Numbered from the stretch's first letter, positions 8,474 through 16,188 are shown. The stretch: DNA of 30,359 nucleotides from an uncultured Massilia sp. (GCA_946886065.1 CAMPHU010000032.1:1-30359); one strand, 5' to 3'. Notes: a model not told the origin generated them from the letters alone. Numbers and translations are program-made.

Positions 8474-8530
8474 GGGCCAGGGAAATTAACAAAAGGGCAA
8501 ACAGGATAACGCAGCTTTGCCCCTTCGTGT

Positions 8531-9322
8531 TCACGTCTTCCCGATCGCATCCAGGTCGAGCTCGACCCAGGTCGGCGCATGGTCGCTCGGCTTCTCGCGC
8601 GCCCGCACGAACTTGTCGACCCCGGCCGCCTTCAGGGCCGGCGCCAGCGAGGGGCTGAGCAGCAGGTGGTCGATGCGCAGCCCGGCATCGCGTCCGAAGG
8701 CATCGCGGAAGTAATCCCAGAAGGTATAGATCGTCTCACCCGGATGCAGCGCGCGCAACGCGTCGGTCCAGCCCTGGGCCACCAGCCGGTGGAAGGCCTC
8801 GCGCGTTTCGGGTCGGAACAGGGCGTCGGTCAGCCAGCGCTCCGGCTTGTAGACGTCCAGCTCGGTGGGCATGACGTTGTAGTCGCCCGCCAGCACCACC
8901 GGCACGCCGGCGTCCAGCAGGCCCTGGGCGCGCTCGATCAGGCGCTCGAACCAGGCCAGCTTGTAGTCGAACTTGGGGCCCGGCGCCGGGTTCCCGTTCG
9001 GCAGGTAGAGGCAGCCGACCAGGATGCCCTGGTAGGCGGCCTCGATGTAGCGGCTCTGTTCGTCCGTCGGATCGCCCGGCAGGCCACGCTGGACTTCCTG
9101 GGCCGGGCCGTCGCGCGTCAGGATGGCGACGCCGTTCCAGCTCTTCTGGCCGTGCCAGAGGGGGTGGTAGCCGGCGTCGCGGATCGCCGCTTCGGGGAAC
9201 TTTTCGTGCACGGCCTTGAGTTCCTGCAGGCAGACCACGTCGGGCCGGCGCTCATCGAGGTACTGGAGCAGGGCGGACAGGCGGCTGGAAATGCCGTTGA
9301 CGTTGTAGGTGACGACGAGCAT
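8531..9322 (-). CDS. xthA: Exodeoxyribonuclease III (AP endonuclease)
   Basis: 263 residues, matching the exonuclease III family length (about 268 in E. coli). It cuts DNA at abasic sites and removes 3' blocking groups in base excision repair. All catalytic motifs of the exonuclease-endonuclease-phosphatase fold are visible: YNVNGI (Asn7), LQELK (Glu34), LYLPNGN, AGDYNV (Asp147, Asn149), LRIDHLLLS (Asp218) and SDHAPTWVELD (Asp247, His248). It is cytoplasmic. The start at 9322 is the first Met of the conserved N-terminal beta-strand MLVVTYNVNG. It is divergent from the ABC transporter operon, with an AT-rich 187-bp gap between them. More than one xth-type gene is common in betaproteobacteria, so the symbol names the family and not strict orthology. 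Confidence 0.93.
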   Translation of the reverse strand: MLVVTYNVNGISSRLSALLQYLDERRPDVVCLQELKAVHEKFPEAAIRDAGYHPLWHGQKSWNGVAILTRDGPAQEVQRGLPGDPTDEQSRYIEAAYQGILVGCLYLPNGNPAPGPKFDYKLAWFERLIERAQGLLDAGVPVVLAGDYNVMPTELDVYKPERWLTDALFRPETREAFHRLVAQGWTDALRALHPGETIYTFWDYFRDAFGRDAGLRIDHLLLSPSLAPALKAAGVDKFVRAREKPSDHAPTWVELDLDAIGKT

Positions 9323-9448
9323 GGTGGGTTCCGGAAGCGTTGTTGAGATGGATTGTGCCTGCGCCGCGCGCCTTTCGTCGCACGCGTTGCCGAGTGAAAC
9401 ACGGCCTTTATAGCGAAACGAGCATTTTCTTATGGTTATATATTCGTT

Positions 9449-9492
9449 TTGGCATATATGCGTTTGTCATATACTGCTGGGATCGAATATTT
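9449..9492 (+). promoter_or_regulatory. AT-rich promoter region of the amino acid ABC operon
   Basis: An AT-rich island stands out from GC-rich surroundings. Two overlapping sigma-70 readings exist: TTGGCA (9449-9454) with TATACT (9470-9475) and a 15-base spacer, or TTGTCA (9464-9469) with ATATTT (9487-9492) and a 17-base spacer. A perfect palindrome, GCATATATGC (9452-9461), overlaps the first -35, which is a natural place for a repressor or activator. Confidence 0.45.
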
Positions 9493-9509
9493 TTAGCTTT
9501 GGAGCACCC

Positions 9510-10337
9510 ATGTTCAGCCGCCGTCATTTTGTCATCAGCGCCTTCGCCCTGTCCGCATTCGCAAGCGGGGCCGCCCACGCCGACCAGCTGGCGGACATCA
9601 AGAAGAAAGGCGAGATCGTGTTCGGCGTGCTCGGCACCGATGAGCCGAACAGCTTCATCGAGCCGAAGACCCGCCAGCTGGTGGGCTACGAGATCGACCT
9701 GGCCGCCGCCGTCGCGAAGAAGCTGGGCGTCAAGCCGGTGTTCAAGCAGATGGCCGTCTCGGCCCGCATTCCCGAGCTGCAGCAGGGCCACGTGGACATC
9801 CTGGCCGCCACGCTCACCCACAACAAGGAACGCGAAGCGCAGGTCGATTTCGCACTGACCCACTTCGTGACCGGCTCCAAGGTCATGGTGCGCGCCGCCG
9901 GCGGGGTCAAGGAGCTCGGCCAGCTGGCGGGCAAGAAGGTGGTCACCGTGCGCGGCGGCACCCAGGAAACCAATATCCGCAAGGCCGTGCCGAGCGCCGA
10001 GGTGGTCACCTTCGAGAACACCCAGCAGGCCTTCCAGGCCCTGCGCCAGGGGAAAGGCGTCGCCTATGTCAACGACGAATCCTCGCTGCTGGCCGACTAC
10101 GGCAAGCTGGGCCCGGCCGCCAAGGGCTTCGCCATCCTGCCGACCTCGATCGGCAACGAGTCGATCGCCATGGGCCTGCGCAAGGGCGAAAAGAGCCTGA
10201 AGGCGGTGGTCGACCAGACCCTGCGCGAGCTGGAAGCCAGCGGCGCGGCCGAGCAGCTGTTCAACAAGTGGTACGGCCCGGGCACCCGCGCCAACATCGC
10301 CAAGCGCCAGTTCAAGATCGCAACCGACAAGATTTGA
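9510..10337 (+). CDS. Amino acid ABC transporter, periplasmic binding protein (family 3, GltI-like)
   Basis: 275 residues. The start at 9510 is set by GGAG five bases upstream and by the signal peptide MFSRRHFVISAFALSAFASGAAHA; the twin Arg at 4-5 is worth noting, but the motif is not a full Tat signal. Mature family-3 features include IVFGVLGTDEPNSF, LVGYEIDLAAAVAKKLG, SARIPELQQGHVDILAATLTHNKERE and a central GKKVVTVRGGTQETN. The RIPxLQxGxxD and T-N-xER pattern is like that of the glutamate/aspartate binding protein GltI. A polar, possibly acidic amino acid is thus the likely ligand; this is inferred from overall resemblance. It is first in a four-gene operon with two permeases and an ATPase. 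Confidence 0.87.
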   Translation: MFSRRHFVISAFALSAFASGAAHADQLADIKKKGEIVFGVLGTDEPNSFIEPKTRQLVGYEIDLAAAVAKKLGVKPVFKQMAVSARIPELQQGHVDILAATLTHNKEREAQVDFALTHFVTGSKVMVRAAGGVKELGQLAGKKVVTVRGGTQETNIRKAVPSAEVVTFENTQQAFQALRQGKGVAYVNDESSLLADYGKLGPAAKGFAILPTSIGNESIAMGLRKGEKSLKAVVDQTLRELEASGAAEQLFNKWYGPGTRANIAKRQFKIATDKI

Positions 10338-10339
10338 GC

Positions 10340-11035
10340 TTGCAGTTCTTCGATCCGACCATCCTGCAGTCCGGCCAGTACCATGACTGGCTGGTGCAGG
10401 GCCTGGTCATGTCTCTCCAGCTGACCGCGGCCAGCTTCGCCTTCGCGCTGCCCCTGGGGGCGCTGGTGGCCGTGATGCGCACGTCCTCGTTCGCGCTGGC
10501 GCGCGCCGCGGGCGCGGCCCTGGTCGAGGGTATCCGCAACGTGCCGCTGCTGGCCCACCTGCTGTTCTGGTACTTCGCCTTTCCCGAGCTGCTGCCGGAG
10601 GGCGCGCGCGAATTCCTGTACGCGCACAACCCGGAAGCCGTGTGCGCCGTGATCGCGCTCTCGCTGTACAGCGGCGTGCACATGGCCGAGGACATCCGCA
10701 GCGGCCTCCGCGCGGTGCCGCCCACCCAGCTGGAAGCGGCGCGCTCGCTCGGCCTGGGCCGGGTGGCCGCCGTGCGCCTGGTGCTGCTGCCGCAGGCGCT
10801 GCGCGCCTCGGTGCCGCCGCTGCTGTCGCAGACCGTCAACCTGTGGAAGGACACCAGCGTGGCCACCGTGATCGGGGCCGCCGAGATGATGTACCAGGCC
10901 GCGCGCGTGGAGACCGCGAGCTTCCGCAGCGTCGAAGCCTTTGGCTTCGCGACCCTGGCCTACCTGTGCGTGTCGCTGCTGATTTCGCTGGCGGCCCACC
11001 TCTACCAGCGCCGCTATCCGGTGCGTCCGGTGTAA
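10340..11035 (+). CDS. Amino acid ABC transporter permease (GltJ-like)
   Basis: About 231 residues if it begins at TTG 10340 (MQFFDPTILQSGQYHDWL after initiation); TTG 10334, overlapping the upstream stop codon, is the other option. No ATG in this frame gives a complete first helix, so a TTG start and translational coupling to the binding protein are inferred. It is a polar amino acid permease of the HisM/GltJ type with several hydrophobic helices. The ATPase-contacting EAA loop is EAARSLGLGRVAAVRLVLLP, and VNLWKDTSVATVIGAAEM follows. The segments YFAFPELLPEG and VNLWKDTS parallel GltJ. It partners with the permease at 11055 and the ATPase at 11763. Confidence 0.87.
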   Translation: MQFFDPTILQSGQYHDWLVQGLVMSLQLTAASFAFALPLGALVAVMRTSSFALARAAGAALVEGIRNVPLLAHLLFWYFAFPELLPEGAREFLYAHNPEAVCAVIALSLYSGVHMAEDIRSGLRAVPPTQLEAARSLGLGRVAAVRLVLLPQALRASVPPLLSQTVNLWKDTSVATVIGAAEMMYQAARVETASFRSVEAFGFATLAYLCVSLLISLAAHLYQRRYPVRPV

Positions 11036-11054
11036 GGCGCATCGACCTGTCCCC

Positions 11055-11747
11055 ATGCTCGAACTGATCGATACCTACTGGCTGTACTTCCTGGTCGGCC
11101 AATATCCCGAAGGCCCGCTGGGCGGCCTGGCGCTGACCGTGCTGCTCTCGGGCGCGGCGCTGGTGCTGGCCATGCCGCTCGGCCTCCTGCTGGGCATTGC
11201 GCGCGTCAGCCCCCATGGCGCGCTGCGCTGGCCGGTGGCTGCCCTGGTGCAGCTGGTGCGCGGCGTACCGCTGCTGCTGGTCGTGTTCTGGGTCTACTTC
11301 TTCCTGCCGGCCGTGACCGGCGTGAAGACCGGCCAGGCCACCACCATGCTGATGGTGCTGGTGCTGTTCGACGCCATCTACCTGGCCGAGATCGTGGCGG
11401 CGGGCATCCGCGCGCTGCCCAAGGGCCAGCTGGAAGGCGCGCGCTCGCTGGGGCTGGGCTACGGCCAGGCGCTGCGCCACGTGGTGCTGCCCCAGACCGT
11501 GCGCAATGGCCTGCCGTCGCTGGTCAGCCAGCTGGTCTCGACCATCAAGGCGACCTCGCTCGGCTACATCATCGGCCTGTCGGAAGTCTCGTTCATCGCC
11601 ACCCAGGTCAACACCCTGGTGTTCACCCAGGCGGTCGAGGTCTACCTGATCCTGGCGCTGAGCTATTTCGTACTCTGTTTCGGCCTGTCGCGGCTGGCCT
11701 TCCTGCTCGAGCGGCGCCTGCAACGCCGCCCGCTGCGGTCTTCGTAA
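11055..11747 (+). CDS. Amino acid ABC transporter permease (GltK-like)
   Basis: 230 residues, the second inner-membrane subunit of the importer. The first helix region is GLALTVLLSGAALVLAMPLGLLLG, followed by LVRGVPLLLVVFWVYFFLP, typical of the His/Glu/Gln permease family. The EAA loop is EGARSLGLGYGQALRHVVLPQ, followed by LVSQLVSTIKATSLGYIIGLSE. It starts 19 bases after the first permease stop codon, with no clear Shine-Dalgarno sequence, suggesting coupled translation. Two different permeases indicate a heterodimeric channel. Confidence 0.88.
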   Translation: MLELIDTYWLYFLVGQYPEGPLGGLALTVLLSGAALVLAMPLGLLLGIARVSPHGALRWPVAALVQLVRGVPLLLVVFWVYFFLPAVTGVKTGQATTMLMVLVLFDAIYLAEIVAAGIRALPKGQLEGARSLGLGYGQALRHVVLPQTVRNGLPSLVSQLVSTIKATSLGYIIGLSEVSFIATQVNTLVFTQAVEVYLILALSYFVLCFGLSRLAFLLERRLQRRPLRSS

Positions 11748-11762
11748 AAGGATGTGTGAACG

Positions 11763-12488
11763 ATGATCGTTCTCGATAAAGTCAACAAGTGGTACGGCGA
11801 CTATCATGCGCTGGCCGATGTCACCGGGCGCGTCGGCAAGAACGAGGTGGTGGTGGTGTGCGGGCCTTCGGGATCGGGCAAGTCGACCCTGATCCGCACC
11901 CTCAACCGGCTCGAGGAAATCGACGGCGGGCGCATCGAGATCGACGGGCGCGACATTCATGCGCGTGGCCTGGATGTCAACGGCCTGCGCGCGGGGATCG
12001 GCTTCGTGTTCCAGCACTTCAACCTGTTCCCGCACCTGACGGTGCTGGAGAACTGCACCCTGGCGCCGGTGCAGCTCAAGCGCGCCACCGCGCAGGAAGC
12101 GCGCGAGTACGCCATGCACCTGCTGGAGAAGGTGGGGCTGGCGCACAAGCACGGCGCCTATCCGAACGAGCTCTCCGGCGGCCAGCAGCAGCGCGTGGCG
12201 ATCGCCCGCGCGCTGGCGATGCGCCCGCCGATCATGCTGTTCGACGAGCCGACCAGCGCGCTCGATCCGGAGATGGTGGGCGAGGTGCTGCAGGTGATGC
12301 GTGCGCTCGCGAATCAGGGCATGACCATGGTTTGCGTAACCCACGAGATGGGCTTCGCGCGCGAGGTGTCGGACCGCGTCTGGTTCATGAGCGAGGGCAA
12401 ACTCCTCGAGCAGGCGAAGCCCGGGGAGTTCTTCACCAGGCCCCAGCATCCGCGCGCGCAGCAGTTCCTGGCCGACGTTCTCCGCTAG
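11763..12488 (+). CDS. Amino acid ABC transporter ATP-binding protein (GltL/GlnQ-like)
   Basis: 241 residues, the standard size for polar amino acid transporter ATPases. All nucleotide-binding motifs are intact: Walker [10 protein letters not shown] (34-42), Q-loop Gln84 in [14 protein letters not shown], signature LSGGQQQR (137-144), Walker B IMLFDEP (157-163) with catalytic Glu162, and the switch histidine in VTHEMGFA (His194). It powers the permeases encoded just upstream, at the cytoplasmic face of the inner membrane. AAAGGA lies upstream of the ATG at 11763. The gene ends only four bases before the stop codon of the convergent GH43 gene, with no terminator hairpin between them, so transcripts may overlap. 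Confidence 0.92.
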   Translation: MIVLDKVNKWYGDYHALADVTGRVGKNEVVVVCGPSGSGKSTLIRTLNRLEEIDGGRIEIDGRDIHARGLDVNGLRAGIGFVFQHFNLFPHLTVLENCTLAPVQLKRATAQEAREYAMHLLEKVGLAHKHGAYPNELSGGQQQRVAIARALAMRPPIMLFDEPTSALDPEMVGEVLQVMRALANQGMTMVCVTHEMGFAREVSDRVWFMSEGKLLEQAKPGEFFTRPQHPRAQQFLADVLR

Positions 12489-12492
12489 CGGT

Positions 12493-13857
12493 CTACTTGC
12501 GCACCAGCGACCACTGCTGGTTGCTGCCGTTATTCACCGGCCACTGGATGATCTGCGCATTCTCCGCCGTGCTCTTGTTCTGCACGTCCAGCACCATGCC
12601 GCTCAGCTGGTTTGCCACCGTGTAGTAGCCCGCCGACGGGCTGGCGAAGCGCCAGCGCTGGCCGGCGCCGGCCCAGTAGCCCCATTGGGCGATGCTGGTC
12701 CCCGCCGTCGTCGAATTGCCGTAGTTGTCCAGGCTGCGCAGGCTGTTGGCGTTGATGACGCTGTAATAGCCGTCGCCCTGGCCGATCAGGTACCACTGCT
12801 GGTGCTTGCCGTTGGCGTCGCTGGCCTGCTGCACCAGCGCGCCGTCCGCCGCCGAGGCGCCCGCCACGCCCAGGACCTTGCCGCTCAGGCGCGACTTGAA
12901 GGCGACCACGCCGTCGCTGATGCCGCCGCAGCCGGCGAAATTGCTGAAATTGCGCGTCAGGCTTGGCCAGCCGTTCGCATAGCTCATGCGCAGGATGTCG
13001 AGCTTGGCCTTGCCGCCGTCGTTCAGGTCGTAGTAGTGGGTGGACACGAAATGGCAGCCATCCTGCTTCAGCAGGCCCACATGGCCCGGTCCGCGGTAGT
13101 TGCCGTCGCTGACCGGCAGCACCGTGCGCGTGCCGGAATAGGGGCCGCGGATATTGGTCGCGCGCTGGACCTCGACGTAATAGCTGCTGGCGGCGCCCTT
13201 GCAGCAACTGCCGCGGTTGACGAACAGGTAATAGTCATTGCCGTTGCGGGTGATATAGGGCGCTTCGATATCCCGGTGCCCGCCGCCCCAGATCGTGCTG
13301 ACGCTGCCCGACAGCTTGCCGGTGGCCTGGTCGATCTCGGCCAGCCCGATCCCGCCAAAGAAAGAGCCCCAGGACATATACACCTTGCCGTCGTGGTCGC
13401 GGAACAGGGCCGGGTCGATGGCGTTGATCTCGCCGCTGCCCCCGAAGGATTCGACCACGATGCCGAGGTCGGTCCAGGAGGGATTCTTGAGCGATGCGCT
13501 GCGCGCCACCCCGATGGCCGAATTCGAACTGCCGAAGCTCGATACCGAATAGTACAGGTAGTAATAGCCGTTCATCCGGATCAGGTCCGGCGCCCAGAAC
13601 GCGCCGCTGAAGTCCGGGATCTTGTTCCTGATCCAGGCGGGGTAGGCGGCGAACACCGGACCCGGGCCGCCGGTCCAGGTCTCCAGGTCCTTCGAGGTCG
13701 AATACCAGATGCCGGTGCCGGTCGTGAAATTGAAATAGGTATCGCCGTCCCTGGTGATGGCGCCGGGGTCGTGGGCGTTCTTGAGTCCGGCCAGTTCGAT
13801 GGCCGGCGCGGAAGCGGCGCAGACAAGCAGGCACAAGGCCGCCAGGATGTTTTTCAT
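12493..13857 (-). CDS. Secreted GH43 endo-arabinanase-like enzyme with ricin-type lectin domain
   Basis: 454 residues. The signal peptide MKNILAALCLLVCAASAPA is followed by a five-bladed propeller of family GH43 to about residue 315. The three acidic residues are visible: the base Asp30 in NAHDPGAI, Asp148 in NAIDPALF and the acid Glu198 in RDIEAPYI. The early HDPG motif and the layout fit arabinan endo-1,5-alpha-L-arabinanases, although GH43 specificity is hard to read from sequence. Residues about 318-454 form a ricin-B-like/CBM13-like domain with repeated QQW/QRW boxes (HQQWYLIG, GQRWRFAS, NQQWSLVRK), which would bind the polysaccharide. The start has GGAG six bases upstream. The pair CC in RGSCCKG is unusual. 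It is exported, probably to degrade pectin side chains. Confidence 0.9.
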   Translation of the reverse strand: MKNILAALCLLVCAASAPAIELAGLKNAHDPGAITRDGDTYFNFTTGTGIWYSTSKDLETWTGGPGPVFAAYPAWIRNKIPDFSGAFWAPDLIRMNGYYYLYYSVSSFGSSNSAIGVARSASLKNPSWTDLGIVVESFGGSGEINAIDPALFRDHDGKVYMSWGSFFGGIGLAEIDQATGKLSGSVSTIWGGGHRDIEAPYITRNGNDYYLFVNRGSCCKGAASSYYVEVQRATNIRGPYSGTRTVLPVSDGNYRGPGHVGLLKQDGCHFVSTHYYDLNDGGKAKLDILRMSYANGWPSLTRNFSNFAGCGGISDGVVAFKSRLSGKVLGVAGASAADGALVQQASDANGKHQQWYLIGQGDGYYSVINANSLRSLDNYGNSTTAGTSIAQWGYWAGAGQRWRFASPSAGYYTVANQLSGMVLDVQNKSTAENAQIIQWPVNNGSNQQWSLVRK

Positions 13858-14159
13858 TGAGGTCTCCAGTTGTTGTCATGTTGTATGTACTGCTCGACCA
13901 GATTAGGCGCGCCCGGGGTGCGCTACCAATGAAATAAATCGCGCGTGCGATGCGCGTTCCGGTATCTCTTCCATGCAATCTGCATGTCACGGAAATAACC
14001 AATAGTAACTTGAGGTCAAGAGCGTTTCCATTATTGAACTACCCATGGCGGTTCCGACAAGCTTGCTGCGGAGCTCACGCGCTCCAGAGTGAGAGCGACA
14101 TCTTTTCCGGCTGAAAACGAAAAAATCGCCCATCCGCAACAACATTTGTTTGAAACCGA
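13858..14159. other. Divergent intergenic region with palindromes upstream of the GH43 gene
   Basis: No gene is supported here. Two near-perfect palindromes occur: CATGCA-atc-TGCATG (13972-13986) and CTTGA-gg-TCAAG (14009-14020). On the minus strand the second contains TTGACC, a possible -35, but no good -10 follows at 16-18 bases. A weak alternative for GH43 is TTGGTA followed after 18 bases by TAATCT (complement of about 13900-13930). Base composition is lower in GC than in the flanking genes. The right half leads into the protease promoter. Confidence 0.4.
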
Positions 14160-14188
14160 TTGTCACTGGGAAAAAACGTGCTTATACT
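14160..14188 (+). promoter_or_regulatory. Sigma-70 promoter of the riboswitch-protease transcript
   Basis: TTGTCA (14160-14165) and TATACT (14183-14188) are separated by exactly 17 bases, each matching consensus at five of six positions. Transcription should start near 14195, just before the riboswitch aptamer. This is the best-looking promoter in the window. Confidence 0.8.
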
Positions 14189-14194
14189 CGGATC

Positions 14195-14290
14195 AGTGTC
14201 TGAAAAGGGCAAACTCCGCGAAAGCGGAGGACGCAAAGTCAACGGTCTAATGAGCCTCCGGGCTCGATGACGGCAGGACTGCCAGTGTCG
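14195..14290 (+). ncRNA. Cyclic-di-GMP class I riboswitch aptamer (GEMM-I)
   Basis: The conserved GEMM-I landmarks occur in order. AGGGCAAA (14206-14213) is followed by a 6-bp stem CTCCGC/GCGGAG capped by a GAAA tetraloop (14214-14229). Then come GACGCAAAG (14230-14238), GGTCTAA (14244-14250), a variable arm GAGCC-TCCG-GGCTC (14252-14265), and ATGACGGCAGGACTGCC (14267-14283). The GNRA loop and the receptor on the second arm are diagnostic of the tertiary contact in this class. The G of GGGCAAA and the A of GACGCAAAG are the expected ligand-contact region. It lies in the 5' leader of the secreted protease gene. The exact ends are approximate because the outer P1 stem is weak. Confidence 0.93.
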
Positions 14291-14294
14291 ATCC

Positions 14295-14376
14295 GTACAG
14301 CCAAGTGAACCCTCGGGTTCGCATGTACTGCGCTTGCTAGCAATCCTGGATGTCGCCAACTTTAGGATTAGCTAGT
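14295..14376 (+). promoter_or_regulatory. Riboswitch expression platform with Shine-Dalgarno-sequestering hairpin
   Basis: A first hairpin is GTACA (14295-14299) with TGTAC (14324-14328), enclosing GTGAACC/GGTTCGC (14305-14311 with 14316-14322) and a CUCG loop. A second pairs GCTAGCAATCCT (14336-14347) with AGGATTAGCTAGT (14364-14376), with one bulged A. This second stem contains AGGA (14364-14367), the only Shine-Dalgarno-like sequence before the ATG at 14378. No U tract follows either stem, so control of translation initiation, not termination, is indicated. Confidence 0.7.
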
Positions 14377-14377
14377 C

Positions 14378-16165
14378 ATGCAATTTACCTCCGCCACCTT
14401 CCGCAAGACCTCCATCGCTTTCGCAGCGGGCCTCGTTTCCCTGATCGGCGTATCGAACGCCCATGCCGCACCGAAGGGTGAATTCGCGCGCGGCCGCATC
14501 ATCGTCGAAACCCGCGCCGGCGTGTCGGCTTCCGAGCTCGACAAGGCCGTCAAGGCGCACGGCGGCAAGTCGTCCGAGAAGCTGGGCCAGAGCAACCTCC
14601 ACGTGGTCATGCTGCCGCCGGGCCTGTCGGAAGAAGACGCGGTCGAGAAATTCTCGCGCCGTCCGGAATTCAAGTTTGCCGAACTCGACTATAAAGCCAC
14701 GGTCGCCCTGGCGGTCACCGACCCCTACATCGGCAGCGCCTGGCACATTCCGAAGATCGGCGCCTCGACCGCCTGGGACAATTCCCAGGGCGCGGGCGTG
14801 ACCATCGCCGTGCTGGACACCGGCGTCGCCGTGACCCACCCTGACCTGAAGGACCGCATGGTCGCCGGCTACAACGCCGTCAACGGCGGCACCGATGTGA
14901 CCGACCTGTGCGGCCACGGTACGGCCGCCGCCGGCGCCGCAGCCGCCACCACCAACAACGGCCTGGGCGTCGCCGGTATCGCAGGCGCGGCCCGCATCAT
15001 GCCGATCCAGATCTCCTACAAGGACAGCACCGGCTGCCACGCCTACGCCAGCACCATCGCCAAGGGCATCACCTGGGCCGCCGACCACGGCGCGCGCGTC
15101 GCCAACGTCAGCTTCGTGGGCATCGCCAACAGTTCGTCGGTCCGCAGCGCCTCGCGCTACATGAAGAACAAGGGCGGCCTGGTGTTCATCTCGGCGGGCA
15201 ACAACAACAAGGACGAGGGCATCGCCGCGGACACCGGCTACATCATCGTGTCGGCCACCGACAACTACGACAACCGCGCCAGCTTCTCGAGCTGGGGCAG
15301 CTTCGTGTCGCTGGCGGCGCCGGGCACCGGCATCTGGACCACCACCAGCACCCTGGGCTACACCACCAAGAGCGGCACCTCGTTCTCCAGCCCGGTGAGC
15401 GCCGGCGTCGCCGGCCTGCTGATGGCGGCCCGTCCGGACCTGAGCAGCGAGCAGATCGAATCGCTGATCTTCAAGACCGCGGTCGACCTCGGCGCCGCCG
15501 GCCGCGACCCGATCTTCGGCTACGGCCGCGTGAACGCCGGCGCCGCGATGACCGCCGCACGCGGCTACACTTCCGCCGTCGACAGCACCGCGCCGAGCGC
15601 CGCCATCTCGGCGCCGCTGGGCAGCAGCTCGGTGTCGGGCCTGGTACCGGTCAACGTCAACGCCAGCGACAACGTGGGCGTGGCCCGCGTCGACCTGAAG
15701 GTCAACGGCACCGTGGTCGCCAGCGACAACGCCGCGCCATACAGCTTCAGCTGGAACTCGGCCGGCGTGGCGAACGGCATGGCCAGCCTGGTCGCCGTCG
15801 CCTACGACGCCGCGGGCAATGCCGGCAGCTCGGCCGCCGTGTCGGTCAACGTGGCCAACACCACCCCCGGCGTCGTGACTACCGACACCACCGCCCCGAG
15901 CCTGGCCATCAACAACCCGGTCAACGGCGGCAGCGTCAACGGCCAGGTGACGGTGAGCGTCAGCGCCTCGGACAACGCCGGCGCGGCGGGCATCACCAAC
16001 AGCATCGCCATCGACGGCGCCGTCAAGGCGAGCGGCACCGGCGGTTCGCTGGCCTATGCCTGGAACAGCAAGAAGTCGGGCAAGGGTACCCACAGCATCA
16101 CCGCCACTTCGCGCGACCGCGCAGGCAACACCACCACCCGCACCATCAGCGTGACCGTGCGCTGA
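14378..16165 (+). CDS. Secreted subtilisin-like serine protease (S8) with two Ig-like domains
   Basis: 595 residues. The signal peptide ends at about Ala30 (SLIGVSNAHA|APKG). Residues about 31-110 form an inhibitor-I9-like propeptide. The catalytic S8 domain (about 115-395) has the full triad: Asp147 in VLDTGV, His180 in CGHGTAAAG and Ser335 in SGTSFSSP, with the oxyanion asparagine in ISAGNNN. Two Ig-like domains follow (about 400-490 and 503-595, with DNVGVARVDLKVNG and GGSVNGQVTVSVSASDN), resembling the Big_7 type on extracellular enzymes. It should act outside the cell, self-processing its propeptide. Its mRNA leader carries the GEMM-I riboswitch, so translation is probably set by cyclic-di-GMP. 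A shared terminator follows. A role in biofilm release or nutrient scavenging is inference only. Confidence 0.94.
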   Translation: MQFTSATFRKTSIAFAAGLVSLIGVSNAHAAPKGEFARGRIIVETRAGVSASELDKAVKAHGGKSSEKLGQSNLHVVMLPPGLSEEDAVEKFSRRPEFKFAELDYKATVALAVTDPYIGSAWHIPKIGASTAWDNSQGAGVTIAVLDTGVAVTHPDLKDRMVAGYNAVNGGTDVTDLCGHGTAAAGAAAATTNNGLGVAGIAGAARIMPIQISYKDSTGCHAYASTIAKGITWAADHGARVANVSFVGIANSSSVRSASRYMKNKGGLVFISAGNNNKDEGIAADTGYIIVSATDNYDNRASFSSWGSFVSLAAPGTGIWTTTSTLGYTTKSGTSFSSPVSAGVAGLLMAARPDLSSEQIESLIFKTAVDLGAAGRDPIFGYGRVNAGAAMTAARGYTSAVDSTAPSAAISAPLGSSSVSGLVPVNVNASDNVGVARVDLKVNGTVVASDNAAPYSFSWNSAGVANGMASLVAVAYDAAGNAGSSAAVSVNVANTTPGVVTTDTTAPSLAINNPVNGGSVNGQVTVSVSASDNAGAAGITNSIAIDGAVKASGTGGSLAYAWNSKKSGKGTHSITATSRDRAGNTTTRTISVTVR

Positions 16166-16188
16166 TCGGCGCAGCCGGCCTGCAATGA

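Noticed and set aside
14010..14040. LacI-type operator near GGAAACGCT (minus strand) upstream of the GH43 gene
   Set aside because: Only one half resembles such operators; the other half does not match, so the site is not supported.
14189..14295. CGGATC/GATCCG pairing as the outer P1 stem of the riboswitch
   Set aside because: The left arm (14189-14194) lies between the -10 element and the expected start site, so it is probably not transcribed.
14295..14328. Intrinsic terminator as the riboswitch output
   Set aside because: The hairpin is good but no T tract follows; the SD-masking stem further down is the better candidate.
14075..14359. Small open frame on the minus strand across the protease leader
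   Set aside because: It overlaps the promoter, the riboswitch and the expression platform; its codons are explained by RNA structure, and the protein has no recognisable feature.
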